A stretch of 54,471 bases of DNA from Bacteroidaceae bacterium (GTDB lineage: Bacteria > Bacteroidota > Bacteroidia > Bacteroidales > Bacteroidaceae): contig JAFSAT010000003.1 in the NCBI GenBank assembly GCA_017442185.1, positions 1 to 54,471 on the forward strand, written 5' to 3'. The translations under genes were made by a program, and so were the position numbers. Numbering within the stretch: position 1 is the first letter of the stretch; each line of letters opens with the position of its first letter. The notes under the pieces were generated by a model, which saw only the letters and a list, made by a program, of their open reading frames with translations, ran no database searches and was not told the origin of the DNA. Of the stretch, positions 27,511-36,139 are shown piece after piece.

Positions 27511-28779
27511 CTAAGCTCCCACTATCACAGTGGAGAAGCAATCGGAGTGGAGATATTTGCCGGCAAGGCTCTTTAATTCTTCGGCAGTTACACTGCGCAC
27601 AATGCCAAGATAATCGTTGACAATATCGAATGGTTGCCCCGATAACCAGGCATTTATAAACACCTCGGCCTTTGGCATAACACCCTCATATTCACGACAC
27701 AGTTCGCCTAAGGTGTAGTTGCGGACAAGTTCTAATTCTTCGGATGAGACTGATTCGTTCCTTAGGCGAGATATCTCATAATCGACCTCTTTCAGCAGCG
27801 GTTCCACGTAGGCATTATCTGTTTCGGTGCTGATCATAAAAGCGTTCTTTTTGCCATAAGCATCAAGCTCGGCCTCGATGTGATAGGTGTAACCGTTTTT
27901 TTCGCGTATATTGCTCATCAACCGGCTGCCAAAATATCCGCCCAGCAGCACTGTGAGAAAGCGGAACTTCAGATAATCGGCATCATCGGAATCCATTGCC
28001 ATGAAACCAATCTTTACGCCACTTTGCAACGCGCCATCCATGTGCACCTTTTTACACCCGTATGTGGGAACTGCTGTTTGAGGGGTAATAAATTGAATCC
28101 TACGGTCGGTTCCCCACGTGTCAGTTCCCATTACGCGTTCTATCGCCATCATTATTTTTTCATTGATTTTTCCCGATAAAAAGAGTGACAAGGTGTTGCT
28201 GCCATACACCTGTGCATGGTACTGCATGAGAGATTCTTGTGTAATTGCATCATAATCCCCTTCTTCGACAATGTGCCCTAAGGGATGAGCTTCGCCCCAC
28301 AAGGTATGTTCAAAATGGCGTTGGGCAACAACATCAACCTTGCGACTGTTTATCTTGAAGAAGGCTTTATTGCTTCCTCGCACGGTATTAAGATTCTTTT
28401 GCGGGAACAAAGGATGTCTGAGCATCGAATCCACAAGTTCAAGCAATGGTTCAACATGACGCCCCAATGTATACAGTGTCAGATGATTACAATTCTGCGA
28501 GGAATACATGTCTATCCATGCGCCGTAATAATCGAGACGGCGTGCAATTTCAGCAGAGGAGAAGTCCTTTGTACCCTCTCTTAACATTCTGTTTGTAAAC
28601 AGCGCCTGTAACGGCATTTTCTGCACACCATATCCACCGCTCATAAGCATATCAATGCGCACAACATCCTGTGTACCACCTTCTATTATATACAGCGGTA
28701 CACCGTTCCTCAGCGTAGCCTTGCACGGCAACGCCAGATTATGCATAGTCATTGGTTTTATAAGCGGTGGCGACGGCAT
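27511..28779 (-). CDS. M16-family (insulinase-like) protein without the HxxEH zinc motif
   Basis: A 422-aa M16-fold protein covering two M16 lobes. The region where active M16 peptidases carry HxxEH reads QALFTNRMLREGTKDF (about 64-79), so the zinc ligands are absent. It matches the non-catalytic partner subunits of M16 pairs, such as processing-peptidase alpha chains. No active M16 partner lies nearby. ATG 28779 is preferred over TTG 28818, which would overlap kdsB by 13 bp. It follows kdsB, probably in one operon. Confidence 0.8.
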   Translation of the reverse strand: MPSPPLIKPMTMHNLALPCKATLRNGVPLYIIEGGTQDVVRIDMLMSGGYGVQKMPLQALFTNRMLREGTKDFSSAEIARRLDYYGAWIDMYSSQNCNHLTLYTLGRHVEPLLELVDSMLRHPLFPQKNLNTVRGSNKAFFKINSRKVDVVAQRHFEHTLWGEAHPLGHIVEEGDYDAITQESLMQYHAQVYGSNTLSLFLSGKINEKIMMAIERVMGTDTWGTDRRIQFITPQTAVPTYGCKKVHMDGALQSGVKIGFMAMDSDDADYLKFRFLTVLLGGYFGSRLMSNIREKNGYTYHIEAELDAYGKKNAFMISTETDNAYVEPLLKEVDYEISRLRNESVSSEELELVRNYTLGELCREYEGVMPKAEVFINAWLSGQPFDIVNDYLGIVRSVTAEELKSLAGKYLHSDCFSTVIVGA

Positions 28780-28805
28780 CCTGTTATCTGTCTGCTTTTT
28801 TAAAT

Positions 28806-29573
28806 TCAATCGTTCCAACAGAGACCGATAGAAGCTGCAAATTGCTTTGCACGCTCAAGGTCTTCGGGTGTATCTATGCCAATCGTCTCAATATCGGTAA
28901 CGCCCACTCTTATCTTATAACCATTCTCAAGCCAACGCAACTGCTCCAACGACTCGGCCTTTTCAAGAGGCGACTGTGGCAATGTTGTGATTTCTTTCAG
29001 CACATTCACACGATAGGCATATACACCCAGATGTTTATAAAAGGTGTGAGCATCAAGCCACTTGCTCTTTTCCACTCCACGCAGATAGGGAATCACCGAA
29101 CGACTGAAATATATGGCAAAGCCATTTTCATTCATAACCACTTTTGGAGAGTTCGGACATTCCAGGCGCTCTAAGCCATCTTCGGGTACAAAAGGTTTCA
29201 CAAGAGTGGCTATATCTGTCTCATCATTATCGAAGCACTTCATAAGTGCCTCAACCTGTTTGCGTTGAATAAAAGGCTCGTCACCTTGAATATTTACAAT
29301 CACATCACAATCAAGCGCGAGATTTCTGTATGCGTCGAGACAACGCTCTGTACCATTATTACAGAGCGCCGATGTCATAACCACCTTTCCGCCGAATGTT
29401 TTTACACACTCTGCTATACGCTCATCATCAGTTGCCACATATAAATCATCGAAGCATCCCAACACCTGCTCATACACTCTTTGTATCACAGGCTTTTCGC
29501 CAAGCATAGCCAAAGGTTTCCCGGGAAAGCGTGTCGATGCGTAGCGTGCCGGTATTATTCCTACAAATTTCAT
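28806..29573 (-). CDS. kdsB: CMP-KDO synthetase (3-deoxy-manno-octulosonate cytidylyltransferase)
   Basis: A 255-aa nucleotidyltransferase that activates KDO with CTP for lipopolysaccharide inner core synthesis. The N-terminus IIPARYASTRFPGKPLAM (6-23) and the NIQGDEPFI motif (about 93-101) are typical and intact. It sits between the PBP1A gene and the M16-like gene, all on the minus strand, a cell-envelope cluster. Confidence 0.96.
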   Translation of the reverse strand: MKFVGIIPARYASTRFPGKPLAMLGEKPVIQRVYEQVLGCFDDLYVATDDERIAECVKTFGGKVVMTSALCNNGTERCLDAYRNLALDCDVIVNIQGDEPFIQRKQVEALMKCFDNDETDIATLVKPFVPEDGLERLECPNSPKVVMNENGFAIYFSRSVIPYLRGVEKSKWLDAHTFYKHLGVYAYRVNVLKEITTLPQSPLEKAESLEQLRWLENGYKIRVGVTDIETIGIDTPEDLERAKQFAASIGLCWND

Positions 29574-29621
29574 ACTTTTGTCTATATTTTATTTCTGTAT
29601 ATATTGTGCTTATATTGTTGT

Positions 29622-31997
29622 TTATTGGAACAGGTCGTCGAATCCGCCTGATGTTGTGGCAGGGGCTGATATTACTGATGAATTAATTTTCAGCGTGTCA
29701 CCCTCTTCGGTGGTTGTATATAGTTGTCCCAAGCATGGATCCCAACCTTCGGGAATATCAAATTTTTCGTCTTGCGAATATGGCAGGCTCTTATCGGCAT
29801 ACACCTTATTCATATACAATCCCCATATAGGCAATGCCATTGAAGCTCCCTGTCCATCGCTCATTCTGTCAAAGTGAATGTCACGCTCTTCGCCACCTAC
29901 CCAACATCCCGTCACCAGGGAGGGAGTGAAGCCCATGAACCAACCGTCGGAGTTATTTTGCGTGGTACCTGTTTTACCTCCCATATCTGCATTAATATTG
30001 TATACTCTACGAATCCTGCCGCCTGTACCCTCATTAATGACGGCACGCAACATCTCTATCATTCTGTATGAGCTCTCTTCGCTTATAACCTCGTTCTTTT
30101 GTGCAGTGAAAGTAGCCACGGTGTTTCCTTCATTATCCTCTATTCGGGTGACAAAGAGAGGAGCTGTGCGTATGCCCTTTCCCACAAAAGCCGTATAGGC
30201 GCTGACCATCTCTCCGACAGACGCATCGCAAACTCCCAGACAGAGTGACGGTGTAGGCTCTATTGCCTTATTTCTAAGCCCGTATTGATGGAGTATCTTT
30301 TTAAAAGAGTAGGGATTTAGTTTACTCATTAGATAGGCCGAAATCCAGTTATTTGAATTTGCAAGCCCCCATCGCAAATCTACAATCTCGCCGTATCGAG
30401 CCTTTGAAGTATTTTTCGGACTCCATATTTTTCCATCTTCAGTCAAAAGTGTCTGTTCTACATTTCGCGTTTCGTCGCATGGTGTAAATCCATTCTCCAT
30501 TGCCAAAGAGTAGAGATAGGGCTTTATTGTGGAGCCCACCTGACGACGACCCACGTTGGCCATATCGTACATAAAATGGTAGTAGTTGGGGCCTCCCACA
30601 TAGGCTTTCACCTCGCCTGTATACGGATCCATAGACATCACGCCCACTCGCAGGAAATATTTATAGTATCTAAGAGAATCCATCGGTGTCATCACAGTGT
30701 CTATCATTCCGTCATAACTGAACACCTGCATATTCTCTTTTGTGTTGAAGGCCTTCAATATCTCCTCTTCCGTTGCTCCATTTTTTTTCATAATGCGATA
30801 GCGCTCACTCTGACGCATTGCACGATCCATTATTTTGTTAACCTCTTCAACCGTTAGTTCGTCTGTGAAAGGAGCTGTCTTATGTCCTTTTTTGGCTTTA
30901 AAGAATCGGGGTTGAAGGTAATCGGCGACATGTTCTTTCACAGCCTCTTCGAGATATGTCTGCATGCGAGAGTCTATGGTTGTGTATATCTTCAGACCAT
31001 CGGTGTATACATTGTAGTACGAGCCGTCGGGTTTGCGATTTTTGTTGCACCATCCGTAAAGCGGATTTGTTTCCCAATCTAACGAATCCTCATAATACTC
31101 TTGCATTTGCCATCCTCTGTAATTCTTACGTTCAGGCTTTTTGGCTGTCATTATATCGCGCAGATATTCACGAAAATAGGGGGCAATGCCATCTTTGTGG
31201 TCGGCCGAATGAAAATTAAGCCCAAGGTCAGTTTTTTTCAAGCTGTCGGCCTCGGCCTGCGTGATGTAACCGGCTTTTACCATCTGCCCAAACACCACAT
31301 TCCTGCGCCCCAGGGTTTTCTCGGGACGACGACGCGGGTTATATAATGATGAGTTTTTACACATGCCCACGAGCATGGCAGCCTCTTGCACGTTTAAGTC
31401 CTTTGGCAATTTGCCAAAATAAATTTGTGCGGCGCTTCTTATACCCACTGCATTATATCCAAAGTCGTATTTATTCAAATACATTGTTATAATCTCTTCC
31501 TTGGTATATCGCCTTTCGAGCTGAACGGCTATCACCCACTCTACCGGTTTTTGTGTCAGACGTTCAATCCTACTGTCGGCTGCAACCTGAGTGTATAGCA
31601 ATTTTGCCAACTGCTGTGTAATGGTACTTCCGCCTCCGGCATTCTTTTGACGAAGCAATCCGGTTTTTATAATGGCACGCAACAACGAGCGTCCATCTAT
31701 TCCCGAATGTTCAACAAAACGAATATCCTCTGTTGCAATAAGTGCTTTAATAAGATTGGGGGATATATCCTTATAATCGACGTATGTGCGATTCTCTTTG
31801 CTGTATGACCATGTCTTCATCACTTTTCCATCGGCCGAAATAACCTGTGATGCAAATTTATATGATGGATTTTCAAGTTCTTCGATAGAAGGCATATACC
31901 CAATCCAACCGGAAGCAATTGCATAAAAAGCCAACACAACTGCCAAAATTCCGGCAACAAGCAACACCCACATGGCAATCAATATCTTCTTAACCAT
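29622..31997 (-). CDS. Bifunctional penicillin-binding protein 1A (transglycosylase/transpeptidase)
   Basis: A 791-aa peptidoglycan synthase. A single N-terminal membrane helix (about 4-27) precedes a GT51 domain with catalytic Glu90 (ATEDIRF) and GGSTITQQLAK (122-132). The transpeptidase domain has Ser489-Lys492 (STIK), SNN (548-550) and KTG (675-677); all active-site motifs are intact. It acts on the periplasmic face of the inner membrane. A -7 box TAACTTTG lies at 32211-32218, giving a long leader that contains a repeat copy. Confidence 0.95.
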   Translation of the reverse strand: MVKKILIAMWVLLVAGILAVVLAFYAIASGWIGYMPSIEELENPSYKFASQVISADGKVMKTWSYSKENRTYVDYKDISPNLIKALIATEDIRFVEHSGIDGRSLLRAIIKTGLLRQKNAGGGSTITQQLAKLLYTQVAADSRIERLTQKPVEWVIAVQLERRYTKEEIITMYLNKYDFGYNAVGIRSAAQIYFGKLPKDLNVQEAAMLVGMCKNSSLYNPRRRPEKTLGRRNVVFGQMVKAGYITQAEADSLKKTDLGLNFHSADHKDGIAPYFREYLRDIMTAKKPERKNYRGWQMQEYYEDSLDWETNPLYGWCNKNRKPDGSYYNVYTDGLKIYTTIDSRMQTYLEEAVKEHVADYLQPRFFKAKKGHKTAPFTDELTVEEVNKIMDRAMRQSERYRIMKKNGATEEEILKAFNTKENMQVFSYDGMIDTVMTPMDSLRYYKYFLRVGVMSMDPYTGEVKAYVGGPNYYHFMYDMANVGRRQVGSTIKPYLYSLAMENGFTPCDETRNVEQTLLTEDGKIWSPKNTSKARYGEIVDLRWGLANSNNWISAYLMSKLNPYSFKKILHQYGLRNKAIEPTPSLCLGVCDASVGEMVSAYTAFVGKGIRTAPLFVTRIEDNEGNTVATFTAQKNEVISEESSYRMIEMLRAVINEGTGGRIRRVYNINADMGGKTGTTQNNSDGWFMGFTPSLVTGCWVGGEERDIHFDRMSDGQGASMALPIWGLYMNKVYADKSLPYSQDEKFDIPEGWDPCLGQLYTTTEEGDTLKINSSVISAPATTSGGFDDLFQ

Positions 31998-32359
31998 ATT
32001 CTGAAGCTGTTTAAATTTCTATTTAAAAATAAAAGCTGTTTAAAATTCCAATGTTTCTTGTTTCACAAACCGTCTGCATCCTTAAATATACAGCATGTAG
32101 CTACCTCGATAGATAATCAAACAGCATGTATTTGCTCAACAAAACCAAACGACATAAATCAAGCAGCCTATTATTACATTTTCTTTGTCATTCATCTAAA
32201 AACATAGATGCAAAGTTAATAATAAAAATCCAATTATAAGCCATGAATGAAAATTTAGCACAATTATATATAGGAATCATTTTCTTTTACGATATTATTA
32301 TATACCTTTACGGGAAATTATATACGGGAAATCATACAGCCACAATCAATTCACAGTCT
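31998..32359. other. Divergent intergenic region between PBP1A and pyrB
   Basis: No gene is seen. It holds partial dispersed repeats (31999-32050), a minus-strand -7 box for PBP1A (32211-32218), and a plus-strand box TACCTTTA (32303-32310) that could drive pyrB. A plus-strand reading frame in phase with pyrB begins at 32243, but its extra 39 residues are hydrophobic and unlike PyrB. Confidence 0.55.
32001..32050. repeat. Partial dispersed intergenic repeats (GAAGCTGTTTAAATTTC)
   Basis: Two partial copies of the left terminus in tandem (GAAGCTGTTTAAATTTC and AAAGCTGTTTAAAATTCC) directly upstream of the PBP1A start. Confidence 0.65.
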
Positions 32360-33274
32360 ATGGAAAAGAGAAGCCTGGTATCAATAAACGATTTATCGCG
32401 CGACAAAATTCTGTCACTGCTAGAGAAAGCAAGTAAATTTGAAGAAAATCCCAACCGCGACATCCTCGCCGGGAAAGTAATAGGCTCGCTGTTTTTCGAG
32501 CCGTCAACCCGCACACGTCTCAGTTTTGAAACAGCAGCCATGCGCCTTGGAGCACGTGTAATTGGATTCAGCGATGCAGCCACAAGTTCGGCAAGCAAAG
32601 GCGAGACGCTAAAAGACACCATCATGATGGTCTCTAATTATGCCGACCTCATTGTGATGCGTCACCGTCTCGAAGGAGCGGCACGTTATGCGAGTGAAAT
32701 ATCTCCCGTACCTATAATAAATGCAGGCGACGGTGCCAATCAGCATCCGTCTCAAACGATGCTCGACCTTTACTCCATTCAAAAGACACAAGGAACGTTA
32801 GAGAATCTGCACATACACCTCGTGGGAGATTTAAAATACGGACGCACCGTACACTCCCTGTTGCATGCAATGAGACACTTCAACCCCACGTTTCATTTTA
32901 TTTCTCCCGAGGAACTTCACATGCCGGAGGAATACCGCATATTCTGTCGAAAAAACAACATATCATTCACCGAGACAACTGAATTTAACGAAGAGGTAAT
33001 ATCAAGCGCTGACATTATATATATGACACGCGTGCAACGAGAGCGCTTCAGCGACCTCATGGAATATGAAAAGGTAAAAGACTGTTACAGCCTGACAAAT
33101 GCCATGCTTGCAGGCAGCAAAGAGAATCTTCGCATATTGCACCCTCTGCCACGTGTCACAGAAATAGCCTACGATGTAGACGACAACCCAAAAGCCTACT
33201 ACTTCAGACAGGCACAGAACGGACTGTATGTGCGTGAAGCACTAATATGCGACGTATTAGGAATTGAGATATAA
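32360..33274 (+). CDS. pyrB: Aspartate carbamoyltransferase catalytic subunit
   Basis: A 304-aa enzyme that joins carbamoyl phosphate to aspartate, the first committed step of pyrimidine synthesis. The carbamoyl-phosphate loop STRTR (49-53), Lys80 in [18 protein letters not shown] and HPLPRV are present. ATG 32360 gives the usual 300-310 residue length; an upstream in-frame ATG at 32243 would add an atypical hydrophobic 39-residue extension. It pairs with pyrI immediately downstream. Confidence 0.96.
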   Translation: MEKRSLVSINDLSRDKILSLLEKASKFEENPNRDILAGKVIGSLFFEPSTRTRLSFETAAMRLGARVIGFSDAATSSASKGETLKDTIMMVSNYADLIVMRHRLEGAARYASEISPVPIINAGDGANQHPSQTMLDLYSIQKTQGTLENLHIHLVGDLKYGRTVHSLLHAMRHFNPTFHFISPEELHMPEEYRIFCRKNNISFTETTEFNEEVISSADIIYMTRVQRERFSDLMEYEKVKDCYSLTNAMLAGSKENLRILHPLPRVTEIAYDVDDNPKAYYFRQAQNGLYVREALICDVLGIEI

Positions 33275-33324
33275 AAGTGCTAAAAAAACAAAAAAAACAT
33301 TCCCCTCCCAAAAAAACAACAGCC

Positions 33325-33786
33325 ATGAACAATAATAAACCCGCACTACAAGTATCGGCACTATGCAATGGCACAGTGATAGACCATATTCCGGCCGACA
33401 AGCTCTTTGCAGTAGTAAACCTGCTCGACATACCCTCGATGCAGAGTAACGTAACGATTGGCAACAATCTCGACAGCAAGAAATTAGGCAAAAAAGGTCT
33501 CATTAAAGTAGCAGACAAGTATTTCACAGACGAAGAGGTGAACCGCATATCACTTGTGGCACCCAACGTCGTACTAAACATAATAAAAGACTACAAAGTA
33601 GTTGAAAAGCGCGAAGTACAGATGCCCGACGACTTTCACAATATAGTAAAATGCAGCAACCCCAACTGCATAACCAACAACGAGCCAATGGCAACACTGT
33701 TTCATTTGGTAGACCGCGAAAAAGGAACACTGAAGTGTCACTACTGCGAAAAGGAGAAGAACGTAAAGAAGACAGAACTACTGTAA
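33325..33786 (+). CDS. pyrI: Aspartate carbamoyltransferase regulatory subunit
   Basis: A 153-aa subunit that binds CTP/ATP for allosteric control and a structural zinc through Cys110, Cys115, Cys138 and Cys141. ATG 33325 matches the family length; a GTG at 33277 in the same frame would add 16 residues of poly-lysine-rich sequence. It follows pyrB by 50 bp in one operon. Confidence 0.94.
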   Translation: MNNNKPALQVSALCNGTVIDHIPADKLFAVVNLLDIPSMQSNVTIGNNLDSKKLGKKGLIKVADKYFTDEEVNRISLVAPNVVLNIIKDYKVVEKREVQMPDDFHNIVKCSNPNCITNNEPMATLFHLVDREKGTLKCHYCEKEKNVKKTELL

Positions 33787-33794
33787 CGCACAAC

Positions 33795-34376
33795 ATGAAA
33801 ATACATTGGAAACCCGGGACAATGATATACCCCCTGCCCGCCGTACTCATCAGTTGCGGCGACAACCCCGATAACTACAACATGTTCACCGTATCTTGGG
33901 TTGGCACAACCTGCACAAATCCCGCTATGTGCTACATATCAGTACGTCCCGAGCGCCACTCCTACCCTATTATCCGAAACAGCGGCGAGTTTGTAATAAA
34001 CCTCACAACCGCAGCCATGGCACATGCCACCGATTGGTGCGGTGTACGCTCAGGAAAAGACTACAATAAAGCAAACGAAACAGGCCTCACATACAGCCCG
34101 TCAAAAGAGCTGAAAGCACCTATCATAACAGAGTCACCACTAAGCATAGAGTGCCGCGTGAAACAGATAATACCATTAGGCTCGCACGACATGTTCCTTG
34201 CCGAAGTTGTAAACGTGCAGGCAGATGACAGTCTGCTAAACCCGGAAACAGGAGAGTGGAATCTTGCATCGGCCGACCCGCTTGTCTACGCACATGGCAA
34301 ATACTTTCATTTAGGTGATTTCATAGGCAAATTCGGATGGAGCGTAAAAAAAGATACCGCCAAGAAAAAAAAGTAA
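33795..34376 (+). CDS. Flavin reductase-like (FMN-binding split barrel) protein
   Basis: A 193-aa protein of the flavoredoxin/flavin reductase family, starting 9 bp after the pyrI stop. The sequence PLPAVLISCGDNPDNYNMFTVSW near the N-terminus and PERHSYPIIRNSGEFVINL around 50 are typical of the FMN-binding split-barrel domain. It may supply reduced flavin or transfer electrons; the link to pyrimidine genes is positional only. A long run of lysines closes the C-terminus (KKDTAKKKK). Confidence 0.85.
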   Translation: MKIHWKPGTMIYPLPAVLISCGDNPDNYNMFTVSWVGTTCTNPAMCYISVRPERHSYPIIRNSGEFVINLTTAAMAHATDWCGVRSGKDYNKANETGLTYSPSKELKAPIITESPLSIECRVKQIIPLGSHDMFLAEVVNVQADDSLLNPETGEWNLASADPLVYAHGKYFHLGDFIGKFGWSVKKDTAKKKK

Positions 34377-34581
34377 AATGCTGTTTTTATAACAAAGCAG
34401 TTTTATAGAACAAAACAGAGCATATTTTTTTAATAAGGTATATACAGCCATATAAGCAAGTGCACAAACAACAGCCCAAGCATTGCTTGGCAAATAAAAA
34501 AACGCTGTACCACCCCCAAAAAACATGAGACCCACTTTTTGAATATAAGAAACAAATAAAACAGAAACAATATATGATAAT

Positions 34582-35292
34582 ATGCGCATAATAATAGCAA
34601 TCATATTATTTTTATCACTGCCCATTACATCTACTGCACAAAAAGTAGAAGAAGAAAATACGGAGCAAAAGATTAAAGTCAACTATGGCTTTAAAGTGGG
34701 GTTTCATGCAGCAACATACAACAGCACCGAATTTGGCATCTATGGCTATAAGTTCGACGAGCGCATAATACAGAGTAATAAGATTGGTTATTCGGTAGCA
34801 CCTTTCATACGACTCTCAAAAAACAAATTCTATCTGCAAACAGAAGTAACAGCAAGTATCTCGCGACACTATTTTGAATTTGACGAAGAAACAGCCCTGT
34901 TAAGCAGTAGCAACAGCGATTTATCTCCAAAATATAAGCTTACCACCTACTGCATGCAGATACCACTGCTGATTGGTTACAATTTTGTGCAACAATCGCT
35001 CTACGGTATGAGTTTTTTTACAGGGCCAAAAGCTAAATTTGTGTTTACGGCACATGACAAGCAGGAGTTTTCACATTTTTCATACGACAATCTTTATGAA
35101 GAATTACGCCCTATTGTCTACTATTGGGAATTGGGTTTTGGTGTAAATATTGCTAACTTCTTTTTTGATTTTGTTTACGACATAGGTATAAGCAACAATG
35201 TCAATGGCATATACCACGCTGAGTCCGGTGAGAGGTTTCATTCTAATCGAAGTGACAATCTGCTCAGTTTCTCGGTAGGCATTATATTTTAA
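34582..35292 (+). CDS. Outer-membrane beta-barrel protein (PorT-like)
   Basis: A 236-aa protein with a signal peptide (MRIIIAIILFLSLPITSTAQ). It has alternating-residue strands (for example IGYSVAPFIRLSKNKFYLQTEV), ends in an aromatic residue (GIIF), and lacks cytoplasmic motifs: an outer-membrane barrel as in the PorT/opacity group. The function is unknown. It is followed by a terminator and is probably monocistronic. Confidence 0.75.
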   Translation: MRIIIAIILFLSLPITSTAQKVEEENTEQKIKVNYGFKVGFHAATYNSTEFGIYGYKFDERIIQSNKIGYSVAPFIRLSKNKFYLQTEVTASISRHYFEFDEETALLSSSNSDLSPKYKLTTYCMQIPLLIGYNFVQQSLYGMSFFTGPKAKFVFTAHDKQEFSHFSYDNLYEELRPIVYYWELGFGVNIANFFFDFVYDIGISNNVNGIYHAESGERFHSNRSDNLLSFSVGIIF

Positions 35293-35314
35293 AGAAGCAT
35301 TATTTAATAAAAAG

Positions 35315-35362
35315 CATATCCGGCAGTGTATTGTTCTTTAAGAAATCACACTGCCGGATATG
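35315..35362. terminator. Bidirectional terminator between the barrel protein and yebC
   Basis: CATATCCGGCAGTGT (35315-35329) pairs exactly with ACACTGCCGGATATG (35348-35362), followed by a T-run; an A-run precedes it, so it works for both convergent genes. Confidence 0.9.
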
Positions 35363-35380
35363 TTTTTTATTAAGATTAAT

Positions 35381-36103
35381 TTATTCTTGAGGCTTCATGT
35401 TGGTATATACATTCTGCACGTCGTCATCCTCTTCGAGACGCTCCACTATTTTATCTATTGTGGCACGTTGCTCGTCGTTTACATCTTTCAAGTCGTTGGG
35501 GATGCGTGTAAATTCGCTGCCTGTAATCTCGAAGCCCTGCTCCTCGAGATATTTTTGAATGGCACCGAAGGATTTCGGATCGCCATATATGGTTATTTCA
35601 TTCTCTTCCTCATCATACTCGTCTTCTACTCCAAAATCTATAAGTTCGAGTATAAGTTCATCCATATCAAGAGCGTCCTTTTTTGTAAAAGTAAAGACAC
35701 TCTTGTGTGTAAACATAAAGTCGAGACTTCCTGAGGTTCCGAGTGTTCCACCGAACTTGTTGAATACCGAGCGCACATTGGCTACGGTACGTGTAGTGTT
35801 GTCGGTGGCGGCATCCACAAAGATGGCAATTCCAAATGGGCCGTATCCCTCGTATGTAACCTCCTTATAATCCTTTTGGTCTTTACCAAGGGCATTCTTT
35901 ATTGCACGCTCTATATTGTCCTTGGGCATATTCTCGCGCTTGGCATTGGCTATTATGGCTCTGAGGTGTGAGTTTGTATCCGGATCGCCTCCGCCGGCCT
36001 TTACGGCTATGGCTATTTGCTTTCCGATACGTGTGAATGTGCGGGCCATATTGCCCCATCTCTTAAGTTTTGCGGCTTTGCGGTATTCAAATGCTCTACC
36101 CAT
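35381..36103 (-). CDS. yebC: YebC/PmpR-family regulator
   Basis: A 240-aa protein of the YebC/TACO1 family, which is implicated in translation of proline-rich stretches and in transcription control. The start MGRAFEYRKAAKLKRWGNMA is the conserved N-terminal domain, and the ANAKRENMPKDNIERAI segment (near 52-68) is family-typical. It is 36 bp downstream of pheT on the same strand, likely co-transcribed, which suits a translation role. Confidence 0.95.
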   Translation of the reverse strand: MGRAFEYRKAAKLKRWGNMARTFTRIGKQIAIAVKAGGGDPDTNSHLRAIIANAKRENMPKDNIERAIKNALGKDQKDYKEVTYEGYGPFGIAIFVDAATDNTTRTVANVRSVFNKFGGTLGTSGSLDFMFTHKSVFTFTKKDALDMDELILELIDFGVEDEYDEEENEITIYGDPKSFGAIQKYLEEQGFEITGSEFTRIPNDLKDVNDEQRATIDKIVERLEEDDDVQNVYTNMKPQE

Positions 36104-36139
36104 AGTATTTTTATTTAAGTTTTTATTATGTTATCTTGT

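Noticed and set aside
32243-32359. N-terminal extension of PyrB
   Set aside because: The extra 39 residues are hydrophobic, unlike PyrB, and ATG 32360 gives the family length.
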